Shown here: positions 11,651-23,500 of the stretch, one piece after another
Position numbering within the stretch: the first letter of the stretch is position 1
Layout of the letters: each line of letters opens with the position of its first letter
From: Heliopora coerulea
Lineage: Eukaryota; Cnidaria; Anthozoa; Scleralcyonacea; Helioporidae
DNA length: 64,000 bases
Direction of reading: 5' to 3'
Assembly: GCA_030142905.1 (NCBI GenBank)
Contig: JASJOG010000035.1
Coordinates: 1,116,001-1,180,000, forward strand
Program-made: the position numbers and the translations under genes
Notes under the pieces: generated by a model
Seen by the model: the letters and a program-made list of their open reading frames with translations, nothing else
Databases searched by the model: none
What the model was told of the DNA's origin: nothing

Positions 11651-14600
11651 GTTAGTTTAACTTTAGCATTTGGTACAGAATTTTACGATCCATGATAAAT
11701 ATGTTGGCGTAAATAGTTCTTTTCTTACGCAAAAGTTTTGAGTCGGTCACGTGAAAATTGGGCTTGATTGGGGATTTCCTCGCCCTCATAGCTAAATTGA
11801 TCAGAGTAAAGGGGCTGTTCAAAACATTGTGTTTATTTACAACTGTGTTTATTTACAGAAGATGTTTATTTATAATTGTCGTTGTGCAAGTTTGTGAAAT
11901 AGCATTTTGTAAAGTGCTTAAGAATGCACAGCTATATCTTATGACAACAATTTCCATGAAAGTGTTTTGTTTTTTTTTTTCCTGCACATTTCTTTGCCTC
12001 TCACTCTTTTTAAATTGTTGATAAAAATCGTTGTAGATTGCTTGTTAAACCCAGACCATGAGCCCACCATAGAGGTTGTTTGGAACAAGTCAGAACCTTC
12101 ATTCATATATGTCATATCTGAGACTGGAACTACTAGCTTTTGGGAATTTTTGAAACCTTCACATGAATGGATAAAGCATAAAAGTTTTCAACTAAGCAAT
12201 GCAAAAGGGATTAGGATTGTTGACGTCAAGCTCCATGAAGAAAGTAGGAACATCGTGTGGTGTGAAAGACGTGGCCTAAATGATGAAGCCTTCTGTGTTT
12301 GCTGTAGGAACATTATTGGTAACTACAATGAAAAAGCAAAAGGTGAATTAGGGACAACCCAGGCTATTCTTCATAACTGCCCTCCAATTAATATCTTCTG
12401 TTTTAATGGTGGAGTTTGCATTCATCCTTGTCAGCTTTACTTGGAAAAGGTATATGTATTTTGGACTGGAAAGAAGGATGTCGAGGTAATTAATCAGTTA
12501 CATTTATATTTTAGATATAATTTAAGTGGGGTGTACAGGAAACAGGGGTCCTTAATCCATGGATCCCTAGTCAATTTTCTTAGATTGGATGTTTGATTCA
12601 TTTGATCATGTCATTTGGATATATTTGGGAAGTAAGAGAACTCAGGAAGAAAAAAAGAAGAAGAAGCAGACTGAGAAGGAAATGAATAGAAGGAATGGCA
12701 AGATGAAGAAGAGATAGACAATTAAAACAACCCAGTTATTTGGTCAATTGTTGAATGCTTTTGTATAAATATGACATTATGTATATCTTGAATTAAGAGC
12801 AGGCAACTAATAATGTAATCAAAAGACAATTAAAAGGATTATTTTAGTTCAGTTCTTTGATTAGCCATACGAACACAACTAAACATTGCAGTCAGTACAT
12901 TACTAAACAATCGTACTTAATATATGTGACATAATATTACTGGTACTGACACCTGTGTATTCTTAACATTAGGGTGTGGTTTTCAAAGATGGAAAGGTTG
13001 AGGAATCAGTACTTTGCAGTTTGGACTTCCGTGACATAGCAACAGCATTAGTTGGCTGCTGGAGCAAAAATGCAGAAGAACTGTCCTTGTCTTGTATTGG
13101 TATTGCTGTTCATCCATCCAGTCAGGACCTTCTTATTTTGAACAGCAATGGTGTTCTATCCAAGTTGTGTGTTAAATTAGATTTAGTCAAGTTAGCACCA
13201 GTTTGTAATATAGAGCTACCATCAACCATAAGCAATCAGAGAAACATGAGAGAAATAGAGGTTTTCACCAATGGTTTGATTTTTGGGCTTATCCATGGCA
13301 GTAGGGTCATGTATTTGTATGATATTCACAGTGGAAAACTTTTACAAAAGATTGAGAACTTTGCACAATCCTCAGAGAGATTACATTTATTAACATCATC
13401 CTGTGTTGAACCAACTATGGTTTTTTGGAATGTCAAAGGTTTCTGGAAACTCAAATGTCCATCAATGAACGAACTTGTGAGAACAATGAACTCTTCCCAG
13501 TCAGCTGAAGATCAAGGAACTCCTGCAAAGGACCTTACCATAGATGATGCCCCAACAGCCGTTTCAATGACTAGGAATTTGTTGGACTTCAGCCTGAAAG
13601 TAAACGAAACTTCCTCGCAGAAATCATATGGTGAGACAGCTGTGAGTTCAAAGGCGTTTGGAGTGATAGAGATTGTGGTCTGGTTGTCAGCATATGGTTT
13701 GGAACACTCAGCTTTTGTTGTAATTCTGGATCACATTGTTTCATGCCTTGAAGCAAGAATGGAAATTCCGAAGGAACCTTTACACGTTTTGCGAAAACTG
13801 GCAAAGAAAGTTTTACAGAACCCGATCGTCCTGCTCGCATTGGGTGATAAGCATTTGTCGCTCCGGGAAAACAGCCTCAATGAGCTGAAGCAATTCTTAG
13901 AAGAATTAGATCAAGCCAGTGTACCCTCAACTTACATTACGCCATTGAATATGCAAGTCCTACCATTCGTCCGTGAATTGTTTAACGTGTTGACGCAACA
14001 AAGAGAAGTTCCTTCGGTCGAATTGTCAAAGTTGAGCAAAGTGCAAGATGAGAGCACAGTTGCTGATGTGCATACAGCTTTGCAGTTTGTAACTCATGGA
14101 ACTCCAGATGCTGTTTCTCTTGATAAATTAGAGACTCTTAGTCTGCAAGAACCATACCATGCAGCCAAAGCATTTGTGCCTGTAAATGGAGAAAACTTCC
14201 AGATGGAATCCGAGACTGCAATTGGTAAAGTTAATGCAGTTTTGAGGTAGGTTTTATACACGTAAATACGCGATAGGTGAAAAAAATTGATGAAGATTTC
14301 GATGGAATGACAGGTAGACAGACAGACCAAACGCTACGACCAAAACTGTGTAAAACCATTTAATAGTTAAATGGACAGAATGACTGACGGGCGAAACAAT
14401 GAAGCAAGGAAAGAGGGTGAAGGGTTGAAAGTGAAGAGGATGGTACAAGAAGAGGAAGCGAGCTGGCAGCGACCGGAAGACAGTTGGACGGAGGGTCGGA
14501 AAGACGGACGGACAGTAGAGAGGGTAGGAAGACCGAAGAAAGGGAACGATGGAGGAGGGGAATATAACAGACTTGAACTGGCCATTGTGAAATCGCGCCA

Positions 14601-16078
14601 CAGAACAATGGCTGACTATTGTTCAACTGTATGATGGCACAATGGCCAGTCGAAGCCTGGAGTATAAGTATAAAAGTATAAAAGTATAAACTTTATTTAA
14701 CGTGGTCAGTACACTTAACTATGATCCAGTGGCCTACACCAGCTAAGTTTATAGGTATGCCACCCAAAGCATTAAAAATACAAATAAATTGCAAAACGTG
14801 AAATGATTAAGACAGTAAAACAATACTGTATGCAGTTGAGAAAACATCGTAAAATGTCTAAGAGAATAGAAATGATGCTATTTGCGAATTAAACTAGTAA
14901 TTACAAATTTACCAGATACGACTTATATTAAAATCGTTAACGTTTTTGGTCAAAGCTTTATAATCGAAAGGAGAAAGAGGAGGGGGAGAGAACAGAAGGA
15001 AACGAAGGACGGTGGAGGGAGGCCAAGGGACGACTGTGGACCAACGAGCGGACCTAGTGCGAGCCTGACTGACTGACTGGCTGACTAACGGATGAGCGAT
15101 CGCCAACAGAAAAACGAAAAAAATTTCATAACTAATCAGACCTCTTGCCAGTTGGGTGGCCAACTAACCAAGATAAAATGGTCTTTCAGGGCCGAGCTGA
15201 GGGATAGGAAATGGAAACGAAGGCGAAGCCCTGAAAATGCGATTATCTTAGGGGTGCTGTTCCAGCTTCTCTATATTGACCATCCCGAATTATTGGTGGA
15301 CGTTATAGAAGCTGCAAAGAAGAGTATTGCTGACGGTGCCAGCAAAGATGAGGCCACGCTTCAAGACCTTCAGGTAACGTATCTTTATCGGAATAAGGTA
15401 TGTTTATCGGAAAAGCAGGTCATTCCAATATTGACTCTGTGAACCTGGCTTTTCTCTGGAGAACTTAGGAAAACTAAAGTAGAACAAAGCAAGCTTGCGG
15501 ATTTAAGGTGTTTCAAATGAATTTCAGTGAAATATCACCTTTAAAAAATAAGGAACGGTGGCTTTAGCCGTCTAGAACTTGCAATACTTTGCGCAGTATT
15601 AACGTCGGACGTTCGTTTTTCATCCATTCAGGAATGTATTCGTGACTTCACCTTGGAGTTCTTACCGAGCGCCTGGAGTAAGAAAGAATGCGATCTGAAG
15701 CGGATGAGGATTCACTCAGATATACTGGTACGTCTTGGCCTAGAGCGCGATGCCCTCGAGTTGTTTCTTCAACGACAGCTGTGGCAAGAAGCAGTTGATT
15801 TATATGTGGCGCTGAGTCATCGCTCGGCAAACTTGTTGTTCACTTCCCAGCTCTACGAAATGTTACTGATTGGCGTACTACGTGGTTCGGGGACAAGTCA
15901 AAGAGCATTGTTGATGAAGGTGTTTGAATTAAAACCGCAAATTATTGAAATTTCAAACCTTTTTGAGTTGTGTCTACGGTACGTGCCTCCCGACTACGCG
16001 GGATCCGTCTTGGACGAAGGAAACCTGACGATCGGTCAGGCCAGGAGCGCACTTGGACAGCTTTTACCGAAAACATGA
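11443..16078 (+). CDS. HPS6: HPS6-like BLOC-2 complex subunit, five exons
   Basis: HPS6 is a subunit of BLOC-2 (with HPS3 and HPS5), which directs endosomal carriers to lysosome-related organelles. Five exons join in frame: 11443-11650, 12037-12485, 12973-14246, 15190-15373 and 15632-16078, giving 853 codons (human about 775 aa). By eye the order of conserved islands matches HPS6: an N-terminal beta-propeller-like part with IVWCERRG then ILHNCPP, then VFW.GKKDVEG; a middle helical part; and a C-terminal alpha-solenoid with LGLERDALELFL, QLWQEAVDLYVALS, LLRYVPP-like LCLRYVPP and NLTIGQARSALGQLL. Human HPS6 is essentially intronless, so four introns here are notable. AATAAA occurs at 16313, about 235 bp after the stop. 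No signal peptide or membrane span, as expected for a cytosolic complex member. Confidence 0.85.
12037..12485 (+). CDS. HPS6: HPS6 exon 2
   Basis: Acceptor TTGTAG at 12031-12036, donor GTAATT at 12486. It carries the strongest HPS6 signatures (RNIVWCERRG; AILHNCPPINIFCF; VYVFWTGKKDVE). It ends on a full codon. Confidence 0.85.
12973..14246 (+). CDS. HPS6: HPS6 exon 3 (largest)
   Basis: Acceptor ACATTAG, donor GTAGGT. It begins GVVFKDGKVEESVLCSLDF and holds the rest of the propeller-like part and the start of the helical region (KEPLHVLRKLAKKVLQN; LNELKQFLEELDQ). It ends in phase 2. Confidence 0.9.
14247..15189 (+). repeat. HPS6 intron 3 with purine-rich tracts and a LINE 3' tail
   Basis: Two similar purine-rich GGACGGA/GGGAGGA tracts (about 14390-14560 and 14965-15060) flank a segment at 14660-14880. 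That segment starts with repeated AGTATAAA and then ATAAACTTTATTTAACGTGG. It resembles the antisense 3' end of a CR1/L2-type LINE; compare 47866 onwards. No coding function. Confidence 0.4.
15190..15373 (+). CDS. HPS6: HPS6 exon 4
   Basis: Acceptor GTCTTTCAG, donor GTAACG. Reading frame from the split AGG codon: RAELRDRKWKRRRSPENAII, then LGVLFQLLYIDHPELLVDVI. The latter aligns with the helical cluster of HPS6 before its C-terminal repeats. Confidence 0.85.
15632..16078 (+). CDS. HPS6: HPS6 exon 5 (C-terminal)
   Basis: Acceptor CCATTCAG. It encodes ECIRDFTLEFLPSAWSKKE through GQLLPKT and the TGA at 16076-16078. The paired helices (LGLERDALELFLQRQLW; LLFTSQLYEMLLIGVL) match the C-terminal solenoid of HPS6. 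Confidence 0.85.
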   Translation, partial: ECIRDFTLEFLPSAWSKKECDLKRMRIHSDILVRLGLERDALELFLQRQLWQEAVDLYVALSHRSANLLFTSQLYEMLLIGVLRGSGTSQRALLMKVFELKPQIIEISNLFELCLRYVPPDYAGSVLDEGNLTIGQARSALGQLLPKT

Positions 16079-16119
16079 ACCTTCGTTTTTTGGGAGAAGT
16101 TGATGAATACTATAAATAT

Positions 16120-16175
16120 ATAATATACATATATATATATATATGTAAGAAGTTATATATATAAGTATATAAGGA
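16120..16175. repeat. (AT)n microsatellite
   Basis: A run of alternating TA with CATATATATATATATATATG at its core, in the HPS6 3' flank. Confidence 0.8.
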
Positions 16176-16409
16176 GTTGATGAGTGCTTATATGAGACAC
16201 GAAAGTCAAACAAGAGGAAGAGCGTTTGGAAAGCGAGGAGTAGCCGAGTTGGCTTTTTTAAAACGTACCTTGAGGAGGTTGATCGAAGGTTTTCAAGCCT
16301 TCAAAAATTCAAAATAAAATCATAACCAGACTCTTCGCCTTTAGAATATAAAAATGTTGATACGAACATTAAAACTGTGGCCTTAGCATGCACTTGGATT
16401 AATAGAAGA

Positions 16410-16583
16410 CTCGTTTATATGTCCGGTTTGTGTCTCGTGATTGTCGTCCTGATGTATGCATTAAACTCAAGAGAGCCGAATCACAAGCGAATCATAAGCA
16501 GATGTCTTGCTGCTTAGGCTGTTATGAGGTGATCGCATGCACCAGGATGACAATCGCTGAGCACGAAATTGCGCGTGTTAAGG
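16410..16583. mobile_element. AGGCCCG-family MITE, diverged copy 2
   Basis: Contains the family's internal inverted motif (TTGTCGTCCTGATGTATGC on the left, GCACCAGGATGACAATCGC on the right) and the AAATTGCGCGTGTTA right end. The left terminus is degraded and no target duplication is visible. Confidence 0.5.
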
Positions 16584-16975
16584 TGGCCGTAGAGCCTATT
16601 TCCGCCGGGTGTAAAAAGTCGCGCGGGCGATGTTCTTCGAGTCGATGGCCCAATATAGGCAGACGCAAAACGTTGAGTTTTTATCATGGAATTGAATATG
16701 ATCCAAAAGGAACGAAATTGAATGGCTAGTAACGACAATTGCATCCCTAAGCTAGACCTCATCTTTCAAACATGAGAATTTAGAGTTTACGGCTGGTCAC
16801 TGATTGGCTCAATCTTGATTCTCCGGTCCATCAGAATATTCACTAATATTGTACAATTCAAATTTGAAGAAATATCCTCGGAAGGAATTCCCATAAGATA
16901 AATAAGTGGATTTTTTGCATGGTGCTGTACCATTTTCAATTCTCCCGAAGGATAATCCTAGAAAGGAAGCGGAAA

Positions 16976-17575
16976 TCAAAGATAACTGACGATGGTGCGG
17001 CTGCCTGATGAATCACCGTCATCTTGCTTACTATCTTGGTTCAGCGTTAATTCAGTTTCGAACTCCTTGAGATCTCGGCTTGATACAGTTTCTTCAGAGC
17101 TGCTCCGACTGAAACGGGCAAGTTTTTGCGCTGAATATTGGGTCTGCGTGTTTGTCCCAGTTGGTTCTTTCATTCCGGTAGTCTTTGTCTCTTCGACAGT
17201 TTGGTATTCAAGAACATCGCCAACCTGGATGCCAAGAAGCTGCCCAGAGCTATATCGTCGTGGATGAATAGGTTTTCGTGATACTTTCTCTCTGTTGATC
17301 GGGAGTTCCAGAAATGAAGTATTACTCGAAGGAAATGTTGAGGCTTTAATTGGATTAGTTTGTAGTAAAATATCTTCCGGAGGCCGAAAGATCCCAAGTG
17401 GACACACATCCAACGGATGTTTGAGACGACGCTTTATTGACTCTATTCTGCTGCCACTTTGATCAGTAGGTACTAAGAGATGAGAATTATTCCCGGTTTC
17501 GTCTGAGCCTTCAGCAGCTTTCACGTCATTCGACTTAACAGGTTTTGTACCCGGGACGGTCGTTTCAGCGTCATC
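16976..17575 (-). CDS. CARD-CC copy A exon 5 (C-terminal tail)
   Basis: Acceptor ACACGCAG before base 17575. It encodes 199 residues from DDAETTVPGTKPVKSND to SGSRTIVSYL and TGA. It is low in hydrophobics apart from QLLGIQVGDVLEYQTVEE, rich in Ser/Thr/Glu and probably disordered. It shows no visible similarity to the tail of copy B. Confidence 0.8.
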   Translation of the reverse strand, partial: DDAETTVPGTKPVKSNDVKAAEGSDETGNNSHLLVPTDQSGSRIESIKRRLKHPLDVCPLGIFRPPEDILLQTNPIKASTFPSSNTSFLELPINREKVSRKPIHPRRYSSGQLLGIQVGDVLEYQTVEETKTTGMKEPTGTNTQTQYSAQKLARFSRSSSEETVSSRDLKEFETELTLNQDSKQDDGDSSGSRTIVSYL

Positions 17576-20500
17576 CTGCGTGTAGGTGAAAATCAGAGGT
17601 TTAGTCACTTTCAAACATTGAAATTTAGGTTAGTCAGAAGTTCCTGTTTCTCCGCACGTCTCGTATTTCACCACACCCAAAGGACAGGAGGGCGAAGTAA
17701 GGGGATTGAGGGAGAGAAAGGGAAGAGGAAACGAAGAGGGAAGGGGGGAAGAGTCGGGAACAAGAAAGAAAAAAGGAAGCCTAAGGAGAGAAGACAAGGT
17801 ATGGAAGGGGAAGGAGGAAAGAAAAACACAAGGGTGAGGATGGGAGTGGGGGGAAGGGGTTGGGAGAGAGAAGGAAAGAAGAAGCAAAGAGAAGAGGTGG
17901 AGAAAAGGAAAGGGAAGGTAGAAATGTTGGATGAAATCGTAGAAGGAAAGGAGAGAAGATGGATATGGGAAGTAAGTGGGGAAGGGGAATAGCTAGGGGA
18001 AGGGAAACGGAAAGTGAACAGGCCAGGTGGGAGGGGAGGGGAAGAAGAAGAAGAAGGGGGGAAGGAGTGAAAAAGGGAAGGGGAGGGGAAAGCAGTCCTT
18101 ATGATTCATGCTTGTTAATTACTAGTGAGTCTAAAATTTTTTTAAGTATTGTCGTCCCCTGAAGCTACAACAAGAAATCAGTGAAAAGCGACTTCGTTTC
18201 ATCACCTCTGCGTCTTCGTCAGTTTCCTCGTGCTTCTCTTCCAAGCCACACTTCAGTTTCACCTCTTGCAATTCACGTTCTGCTTCACGCAATTTAATCT
18301 TCGCTTGCTTCAACTCCTCTTCCATAACATCGCTGCGTGCCACAAGTTCGTCGTAGTTCTTCAGCTGAAGAATCTTGTCTTCGATTTGCGCCTCGCGGTT
18401 CGCCTTGAGTTCATTGTATTTTTTAATGGCTTGGTCACGCTCCAGAAACGCCTTGTCACGATCCAAGATGGCCTCCCTCCTGGCCGTCAGTGCCCCGTCA
18501 CGTTGTCTCTTGTAAGTTTGCCTGTCGTGCTCGAGGTGACGTATGCGCTCCCTCAGGTGAGCGGCAACCAGTTGCACCTCGTTTATCTCCTCTTTGCATG
18601 TCATCAGCTCATCTTGCACACTTCCGAAATCGGCAACGATCTCCGTGTGACTTGTCAGGGTCTTCTGTTTTTCCATTTCAACGATATCGAAACGGGTCTT
18701 CAGCGCATCCGTCCACTTGTGCAACTCGTCCAGGTTTTCCTGCAGACGGTCCTTGTCCTCTCTAAGCTTCATGTTTTGAAACTGGCACTCCCTGTACTTC
18801 CTCATGGTTTGCTCGGCTTTCTTTATTTCGTCCCCTTGTCGCTGGATCCGTTCGCTCAGACGGAGCGACTCGCACTTTTTTTTCTTGTAGCTATCACTGA
18901 TGTCTTTGATCACCTTGTGTAGTTCCTCATTCTTGGCATGGAGGGATTCGTTCTTCTTCTGCAGCTCATCAAGTCCTTCATTCGCGCTCAAGAGCTTGGT
19001 TTGAAGAGCTATAATGTAGATGTCACGGTCTGACTTTTCCTTCCTTAATGTATCCATGTACTGGAGCCACTTTCCATGGTTTGGTTGACTCGTTGGTGAA
19101 CGTTTCTCAGAATCAATCTACAGTAATGGTAACAGCAAGAACGGAAACTAGTTTTATCCCATACCACGTAGAGTAGTGGGACGTATTATTCCAGGCTGTT
19201 ACCAGCCTGACATGTTAGATGAATAAATTATCTTGAGAGGGTTATTTCCAATCATGCTAAATAGAAACAATCCGTGATTGATAATGTGTTTCTGTAAATT
19301 TATATCGAGGCCGGGATTTCCTATACCAACCTCCATTTTGCTACCGTTTCGTTTATAATTCTAATGAACCTCCTTTCTCGGTGTTTTCTGTACAACTTGA
19401 CTGTTTCACCCGGACATAAACCCCTTTGCTACAATTACATATTCACTATGTGTGGTGGTTGTATGTGACCAGTATTAGAAGATGATCTAAATAGTTGTTG
19501 GAGAGAATCGAACTAATTCCTCTGATGCGAAATTCGACGTAAATTAAAAAACAGCCAATTTCCTATTGATATGTTAGTACGACAATATTCAGAATGGAAA
19601 CTATAAATACGTCAAAGTTGAAATCCTAATCCCATCATTCCAGAAGCAGATACCATTTCTCACCAAATTCAAATTTCCCAACAAAGTCGTCCACGGCGTG
19701 ATCCCGATTTCCGTAAGTTCCATCTTGTAATATACCAAGTAATACCCACTTTTGTTTATCAACTATTAATACCTGTTTTTCCAGCTCTTCCACCTTCTCC
19801 GTCTTTCGTTCCAAGTCATAAAAGGTTGTCTCAAGGCGTTCTTCAATTGTTTTCTTTTGCTGAACCACTTGTTCTAATCTTAAGCTCATTTCATGGAGGT
19901 CACCGTAGGTGCGCTCCAGATGTTTGCTCAATATTTCCAGCTCACCATTTCCAAGTGGAGCTGCAAATAATGAACGTGTTTCGTGAAGTTGTACAAGTAC
20001 AGACTACAGTACCACTATGTGTTCTCATCATAAAACACTAAGTTCACCCGGTCTATTATTACTCGAACCTTGGTTGTTAGAAAGATTGACAGACATAGTT
20101 CTTACATTCCATGACTTAGAACGGGAGGGCACTAACACCATTGAAAACTCTCAAATAAAAAACAAATGACGGTAATTCTGAGTCGGCGCTTGAGAATTGG
20201 ATTTCTTATTTCATACCCGGCAATTGATGCTGAAACCACTGAAGCACGAATAAGTTGCTGGACTAGCCCACAAGACCATGGTAAAGTTTCGGCTTAAAAC
20301 ACAAGATTAGGCCGATAAAAGTATACTGTCGTTTGGTTGAACGTTGCTTGAACTAATGGGTAAAGTGAACGATGTCAATATTCTCATATCTTTATTTTCC
20401 TTCTGCCCTTGTTCGTGCATATTTGCTTCATGTTTTTCTAGTTTGTTTTGATCTGAAAGTCTTTGTATTTCTGACGAAATGCCTCAAGAGGGAGCATAGT

Positions 20501-23500
20501 GCTCATTGTTCATAATAAGAACTGTTCAACATAAATAACTACAGAAATCAAATTGAGTTCTTACCTCCAACACCTAGGTAGGAAAGTTTTAGTTTCGTCA
20601 TGATCGGACTAGTGGCTGCATGGAAAAACAACGGAGAATAAACTGTAAATTAGACCGACACCCATATGCAAATTTATTTGTTTACTTTAAATTACTGTAA
20701 ATTTACTAAATTTGCTTTAATTGCAATGGCATTTCGACTTCATTATTAAGTCATTTTCAAACCAAACTAAACAGCACCAGGAAGCTCTGTCGTTTATGAT
20801 TATAACAATGAGGTTATCAACCAAAGCAAAGAGAATGTCATCGTTATGATGAATAAATGATAGAGTTTGCTTGTGTGATTTAGTTCGGTTTGAGAATGAC
20901 TTTGCAATAAAGTCGAAACATCATTGCAATCATTCCCACGACTGCTTGTTTGCTCAAATCTTGGGTCCTCAAAATGCCAATAATTTCCGGCAATTAAGTA
21001 TACAAAGTTTATTTTCTTTCCATATTCTGTGTGACCAGGCATGAGAAATGTTTGACTGGGTATTCTGACAAAGAAATGTTTCACTGGGTGTTCTGATAAA
21101 GAAATTTTGTATTTTTTCCCGTTGCTGGCATTTCAAAGAAACTTTTTTTACCGGGGACATAAAGGTACATGTTGTTTTTTGTATAATACATACTTCTGTT
21201 CCAAAAATACCCCTCTAGGAAGTCAAATGGTTTTTGTCATCTAAAATAAAAACGAAAATGACTTAGTCCTTGTCTCAGCCCTCGGAGAAAACGCGGTTCG
21301 TCGAATAAGCGGGGGCGTGAGGTGTTTATTTTAGAAAGACGTTAAAATTTATGAAGTAGGTATGAGCACCAAAACAACCTAAAAATAGATTTAATGCTTT
21401 ACTTGTGAGCAACAGCCAAGAGATGCACACTGCAAATGTCGATCAATTTCTATTTTTAGGATTATAAAAAAATTCGTCAGAGCCTGGAGACATTCTTCTA
21501 TGTATGTTCAATGAAACCAATTTAATGGCAGCAGGCAATAGGACGAAGGAAGTTCATCAAAAGAACTTGATCAAGAAAAAGGAATCTCGCTAAATTGTTT
21601 ATCAAAACTACCAGACGTGCATTTGTCAGCCCTAATACTACCCCTCGTGTGATTCGGAACGCAGCAAGACGTTTTAAGTGAGTTCAAGAAACACTCGTAA
21701 AGACTTACGAGAACTTGAAATGGCATTAAAAACACTCAGCCTCCAGGCTCGTTCCCACTGCTAGTTCCCGTTCTCTCAAACTCATGTTCAGTTCAACACT
21801 CGATAGATACACGAAAAAATATTTTCCATTTCGTAACTCCCAATTTAAACCGGTTTTCCCGTGCACTTTTTCTCTCTTGCTAATTTAGAACGTTTCAGGA
21901 TTTGGTTGGCGTAAAATTGGAAGGCGAGTTTCGTAAATTTGAATGGCAAGTAACTTATTGGACAATTTAGTCCACTGAGCCATCAGGGGATATCTGGTCT
22001 GTTTAGCTGGTTTCAATTTTTCGTCCTTTCACATCGCCAAAACCCGTCAACGTTATTGATGCGCGGGGGACCGGCGCGATGTAAGACTATGGTACCGCCT
22101 CGCAGATAAAGCTGGGTAAAAAAACAACCAGCTTCAAAAAGACAACTTAATGAGAGCGAACCAACAGAGTGTACTTTTCAAAACAAGGAATATAAGTTTC
22201 CAAAGCAACGTGGCATGATTGAGAGTATATTTGTATACCCTACGTCAGTGGTTCCCAACCTGAGGTCCGCGGACCCCTTGGGGGTCCACAAACAATTTTT
22301 GGTGGTCCGCCAAGACTAAGGGATCCGCCGGGGGTCCGCGCAAAAGGGACGGGATCTGCAGAAGGTAACTGGTTTTTTTGGCAAATGACTACCTGCAGTA
22401 TTGGTTCAATTATTTTTTATTGCAAACTACCAGTCAATATCGCAAATTCCGAAGGGTGTAAGTGTAACATAAGAACTCGTAATTTTGAGGTTTTAACAGG
22501 TCACACCTTCATCTCATGTTATATGCAACCACGCTTCGCCTGTTCACCCCGAGCTTTGTTCTTACAGGAAAAGTTTTCCAGCGTTTATCTGTCCATAAAT
22601 TAATCATGAATTAAAAATGATCTGCCATTGCGAAGATTAAACTACGAGGATACAATGTTGAGTACTTAAAATTTGGTTTTATTCCATGCCGAACTGAGCA
22701 AAGCAAACTTGAATGCATCTTCTGCAGAGATATTTTAAGCAATGAAGCAATGAAACCGGCGAAGCTGCAGTTTTAGTTGGGGAGGGGTCCGCTGAGATTT
22801 TTTAAATCAGTGAAGGGGTCCCTGGGAAGCAAAAGGTTGGGAACCACTGCCCTACGTAAGACGAACTCGTGCGTAAGTAAACTTTTCCCGCATTTTCTCC
22901 GCTCCGAGTGTACATTTCCATTCCATAAAGACATATCGTTCTTTGTCATTGTTCGAGTTAGTCAAATAATGTTTTCTACTTTGATCTTGACTTAATGAGA
23001 TATTCATCCTAGGGTAGATAGCCCAGTGGATTAGCATAGGTGGATTAGCCTAGGATTAGTATTGGTGCGACGGCAATGAAATTAGGTTTTTTCCCCTTTT
23101 TTTCCGAAAGAGTGGATATATAGACTCAAGAGTCCCGTATTTCAGCTACTCATGGCTAAATGTTGTTGACATTGCCAAAAAAAATTACGTCAGACTATGT
23201 CAGCAACTTTGATGCAAAGTTAATTGTAACATTCCCAAATACTCTGGTGTATTTACTTGTACTTTCAAGCGTCAAGACATGGTCTTTGTAAGACACTTGG
23301 TGTTAGACACTTACTAGCATTGGCTTTTTCTCCTGTGAGCTTTTCGTATAACACTGGGTTCTCCAGCTGTAGTGATTCCAAGAGGTAGTTGTAGGCATGT
23401 GGACCTTTTCGTGCCAAAATATCAATGAATTTTCCAATTTGTCGACTCGTTGTCTTTTCACTGTGAATGAGTTCACAGTCTTCGCCATCAAGAACACCTT

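Noticed and set aside
14371..14634. Plus- and minus-strand frames near the HPS6 exon 3 donor
   Set aside because: They lie inside intron 3 in purine-rich repeat sequence. The HPS6 frame leaves at GTAGGT and resumes at 15190.
17618..17992. Lys/Arg/Glu/Gly-rich 124-codon frame
   Set aside because: It lies entirely in the polypurine tract of an intron and reflects base composition only.
18230..18922. 230-codon plus-strand frame opposite CARD-CC copy A
   Set aside because: It is antisense to the coiled-coil exon and shows no domain. The minus-strand frame continues through splice sites with its paralogue, so this one is a shadow.
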